The position numbers and the translations under genes were made by a program. A DNA stretch of 64,000 nt from Mesaphorura yosii (taxonomy: Eukaryota > Arthropoda > Collembola > Poduromorpha > Tullbergiidae). The stretch covers positions 1-64,000 of the forward strand of contig WIXG01000087.1 in the NCBI GenBank assembly GCA_009869945.1, in the 5' to 3' direction. Positions 61,401-64,000 of the stretch are shown in pieces; the first letter of the stretch is position 1, and every line of letters starts with the position of its first letter. Under the pieces are notes generated by a model. That model had not been told where the DNA came from and did not search any database. It was given only the letters and a program-made list of their open reading frames with translations.

Positions 61401-64000
61401 CAAAAAATTGATAATTGAAGAGAACACGCGAATAGCGGTGCTTCCAATTCAGGTAGTATTTTAGATTAGCACTGATTAACTGATTCACCAGGTACAAAGG
61501 AAAGGTACAGTACAAGCAGAATGAATCTGATACGTTTCAGGTACGCAGAACGCTCCGCAAAATGATGTGTTCACTCTTTCAGCAGCGGACGAGAAATGAA
61601 GAAGGAGCAGATGACTCAGTCAACTTATAAACAAGACTAGAATCTAGTCTCGTCTCAAGCTCTAGCCTATCCCAAGCAGATACAAACCAGTACCAGTGCA
61701 AAGTACACCAATGAGCGAGCGACAGATTTCCATATTGCTTGTTCTCTCCCAGGATTTCGTTCCGAGAAAGCTGTTGGCAAGCACGAGCTCGGGATTAGTT
61801 CATGATAAGAACCAGAAAAACAATTCATGTTAAACTCGTTTTTATTGGCACATTGTCGCAAGCAAAGCAAGTGGATTTCCATAATCAAGTGCTAAAGTTT
61901 TCCTAAGCATTGCATCCATCTGTTCTTCGTATCGTGGCGATTCGTTTATTTTTGAACGTCAACTGGTGACTGACATGACAAACTGTTGCAGGACGATGAT
62001 TATGTGTCGATTGAAACATTGTGCAAGTTTTCTAGAAAAAGTACATTCTTCGAGGAGTTTTTGATCACGAAGTGATGATAGCCACATGCACACATTTCCA
62101 GACACTCGTATTCACGGGCGCAGAGTCCACCGAATTACATGGAAAAGGCCGTTAATGATGGCCAAGCCAGGTTGCCTTCCTGATCCAATATTTTTACCCC
62201 GAATCCGAGACCTGCTGTGCTGCTCCGGAAAACGTCCACCGGGTCGTTCCATGAGCCATGACCGTGTAATTAAAGTGATTCAGAGAATCCAAAGCTCATG
62301 TTCTTGCCAAATGCGGTCTGATAGCATGTATCTTTAACTTATGGTCTTGAAGGTTAAAATTCTATTGAACTCGTAGTCCGAGTCATGATGTGATGAGGTG
62401 GCTGCCAGGCGCTGGTGACAAAGTCTGATCGTGTCCGTGCGGTCTAAAAACGCAACCGAAAATGACATCATCGAAACCTTATCAAAATCACGGTCCCTGA
62501 TTCAATTTCGGACGTGATTCATGATTCGGTCACAATTGGACACGAAAACACGGTACCGAAAATATATTCGGTGCCGGGCACGACTCACGCGCGGTTCAGT
62601 GCGTGATTACTTGGGCGAGGTTCTAACTCTAATTTGTACAATTAATGCTGTTCAATGTTCAAGGAGAGATTAGCCGTATATGGCATTAAACTTTAGGCGA
62701 GGAGTTCAAGGCTGTCAGTGCTAGTAATAAGAATACGCGTCATGCGGGCGAGCCTGGCAAACTATTGAAGGGATTAATTTCCGGATAAAGCAACTTCAAG
62801 AAAACCGGATTAGGAAAATGGCGCCGTTCAATTAAGGGAAACTTTACATTTTGCACCAGACACGTAAAACTTGTCTTGAGCACCGCAGCGGTTGTATCGT
62901 AACAGATAAATAGATTTGAATCTTGCTAATCTCGCCCGGAATGCGGTGAAGGCTAGCTGGCTGGCTTTAATTTGTTTCAGAGTCACACCTTGAATTTGAA
63001 CTTGACAAATCCTTCACTTCATCCATGAAATTATGAGCTTTTCTATTCGGGAATTTTCCTTAATTGCCATTTGCTTTTGCATGAATTGTTTTCGAATGCC
63101 TGTCATACTTCTTTAGCATGCGTTGTTGCTGTAATTCTATTTTTGACAACTCGTACTCATATATCAAGCGATCCACCGTGCGCCGTGCCATCTGCACTGA
63201 TTTCACATGACACGATGTGACTGTGGCATAAAAATAGGTCCAAGTCCATCCATTTCAAGAATGATCTGACACGCACCAATTGTGCAATGCGAGGTTCAAT
63301 TGTGTCACCCATTCTGATTGTGACTTGTATGTCGCAACCAAACCGGCGCAGCATACGTCATTTACATTTCTTTGTGTCTTTGCTTAGCCAGGCCTGGACT
63401 GAATCACTTTCTGGGTTTCTAACTCCGAGTAGCACGGGGTAAATTCCATACTGATCTATTTCTATTTCTGGAATAATAAGCAATTAAGAATGCATGAAAT
63501 CAAATTATGAGGCAATCGAATCGCTGCTACTATTGTTCGTTGTTTCGTCTGTAAAAATCGATCGCACTAGGACAATGGACTGGCGACTGTACATTTCTAT
63601 TGCGTAAGTACGAATGCGACGTGGATTCGAATCCGTATAACACAATACGAAGGAGAGATTTATTTTTAGACTACACAGTTAATTAAGTCGATACTCGGTC
63701 GTCGCTGCTTTGCCGGTTCTCGGTTCGTTGCTTCATTATTCCTTCGTGTGATGGGATACGATACAGGAGAATCCTTTCACTAGAAACAAGACCAGATTAG
63801 CACTGAGTTTGCTGCGCCGTGTCTTGACTGCCAACTGTGAACACAATTTCTGAGAAAACAGTAGAGAAAAAGTAGAATAGAATTTCCTGCTTACTTTTCG
63901 TGCTCAATTTCGCACAAATGAGCCATATCTAAATTTGTATTTACTGCGAAGCAGGTAAATCTTAATTCAAATGCTATTACTGGCTACGACCTAGGACGCT
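61401..64000. other. Upstream region of kinase B and window end
   Basis: A minus-strand TATAAG at 61624-61629 is a candidate TATA box for kinase B. A hairpin lies at 62551-62576. No gene supported to the right edge. Confidence 0.4.
62551..62576. repeat. Perfectly spaced hairpin
   Basis: CGGTACCGAA, loop AATATA, TTCGGTGCCG: a 10-bp stem with one G-T wobble. Not followed by a T run, so not a Pol III end. Confidence 0.5.

Noticed and set aside
63566-63645. tRNA-like B box (GGATTCGAATCCG)
   Set aside because: The TTCGAAT core is there, but the T stem does not pair correctly and no A box or acceptor stem can be drawn.

Overview
This is nuclear DNA of an animal, most likely an arthropod. Nearly every gene is split by short GT-AG introns (about 45-100 nt, a few of 200-500 nt), and several 3' ends carry AATAAA poly(A) signals. 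The chitin deacetylase (CBM14 + LDLa + deacetylase domains) and the modular serine protease (LDLa + CCP + trypsin-like domains) are arthropod-type architectures. A springtail (Collembola) would fit, because the window also holds an intronless bacterial-type murA and a WSD wax-ester synthase/DGAT. That placement is inference and was not tested by any search.

Layout, 0-35 kb (gene dense): ALDH3-type fatty aldehyde dehydrogenase (-, cut off by the window edge); WSD/DGAT-type acyltransferase (-, 4 exons); intronless MurA (-); chitin deacetylase (-, 8 coding exons) whose metal and catalytic residues look lost; Raptor, the mTORC1 scaffold (-, 22 coding exons); a secreted EMI-domain protein (+) meeting a ModSP-like protease (-) tail to tail; an F-box protein with a long acidic tail (+); DRC2/CCDC65 of the axonemal nexin-dynein regulatory complex (+) meeting a roadblock/LC7 dynein light-chain-like protein (-).

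Layout, 35-64 kb (gene sparse): two small multi-pass membrane proteins (+), a SINA-like RING protein (+), and two single-coding-exon kinases of the SBK type facing each other (51.4 kb + and 59.7-61.3 kb -). Between the kinases lies a 421-bp non-autonomous hAT-like element with 14-bp terminal inverted repeats, near-identical 8-bp target duplications and dense TCTCG/CGAGA subterminal arrays. The remaining sequence is long non-coding DNA, probably regulatory.

How the genes may work together: the ALDH and WSD genes suggest fatty-aldehyde, wax-ester and surface-lipid metabolism, and the chitin deacetylase acts in cuticle chitin, so 1-11.6 kb has a cuticle and lipid flavour. MurA normally makes the first committed peptidoglycan precursor and has no ordinary role in an animal. 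All its key residues are kept, so it is the most striking gene here. The DRC2 and roadblock genes both point to motile cilia or sperm flagella. The gene models were built by hand: splice phases were checked exon by exon, and most introns are supported by both splice motifs and protein family alignment from memory.
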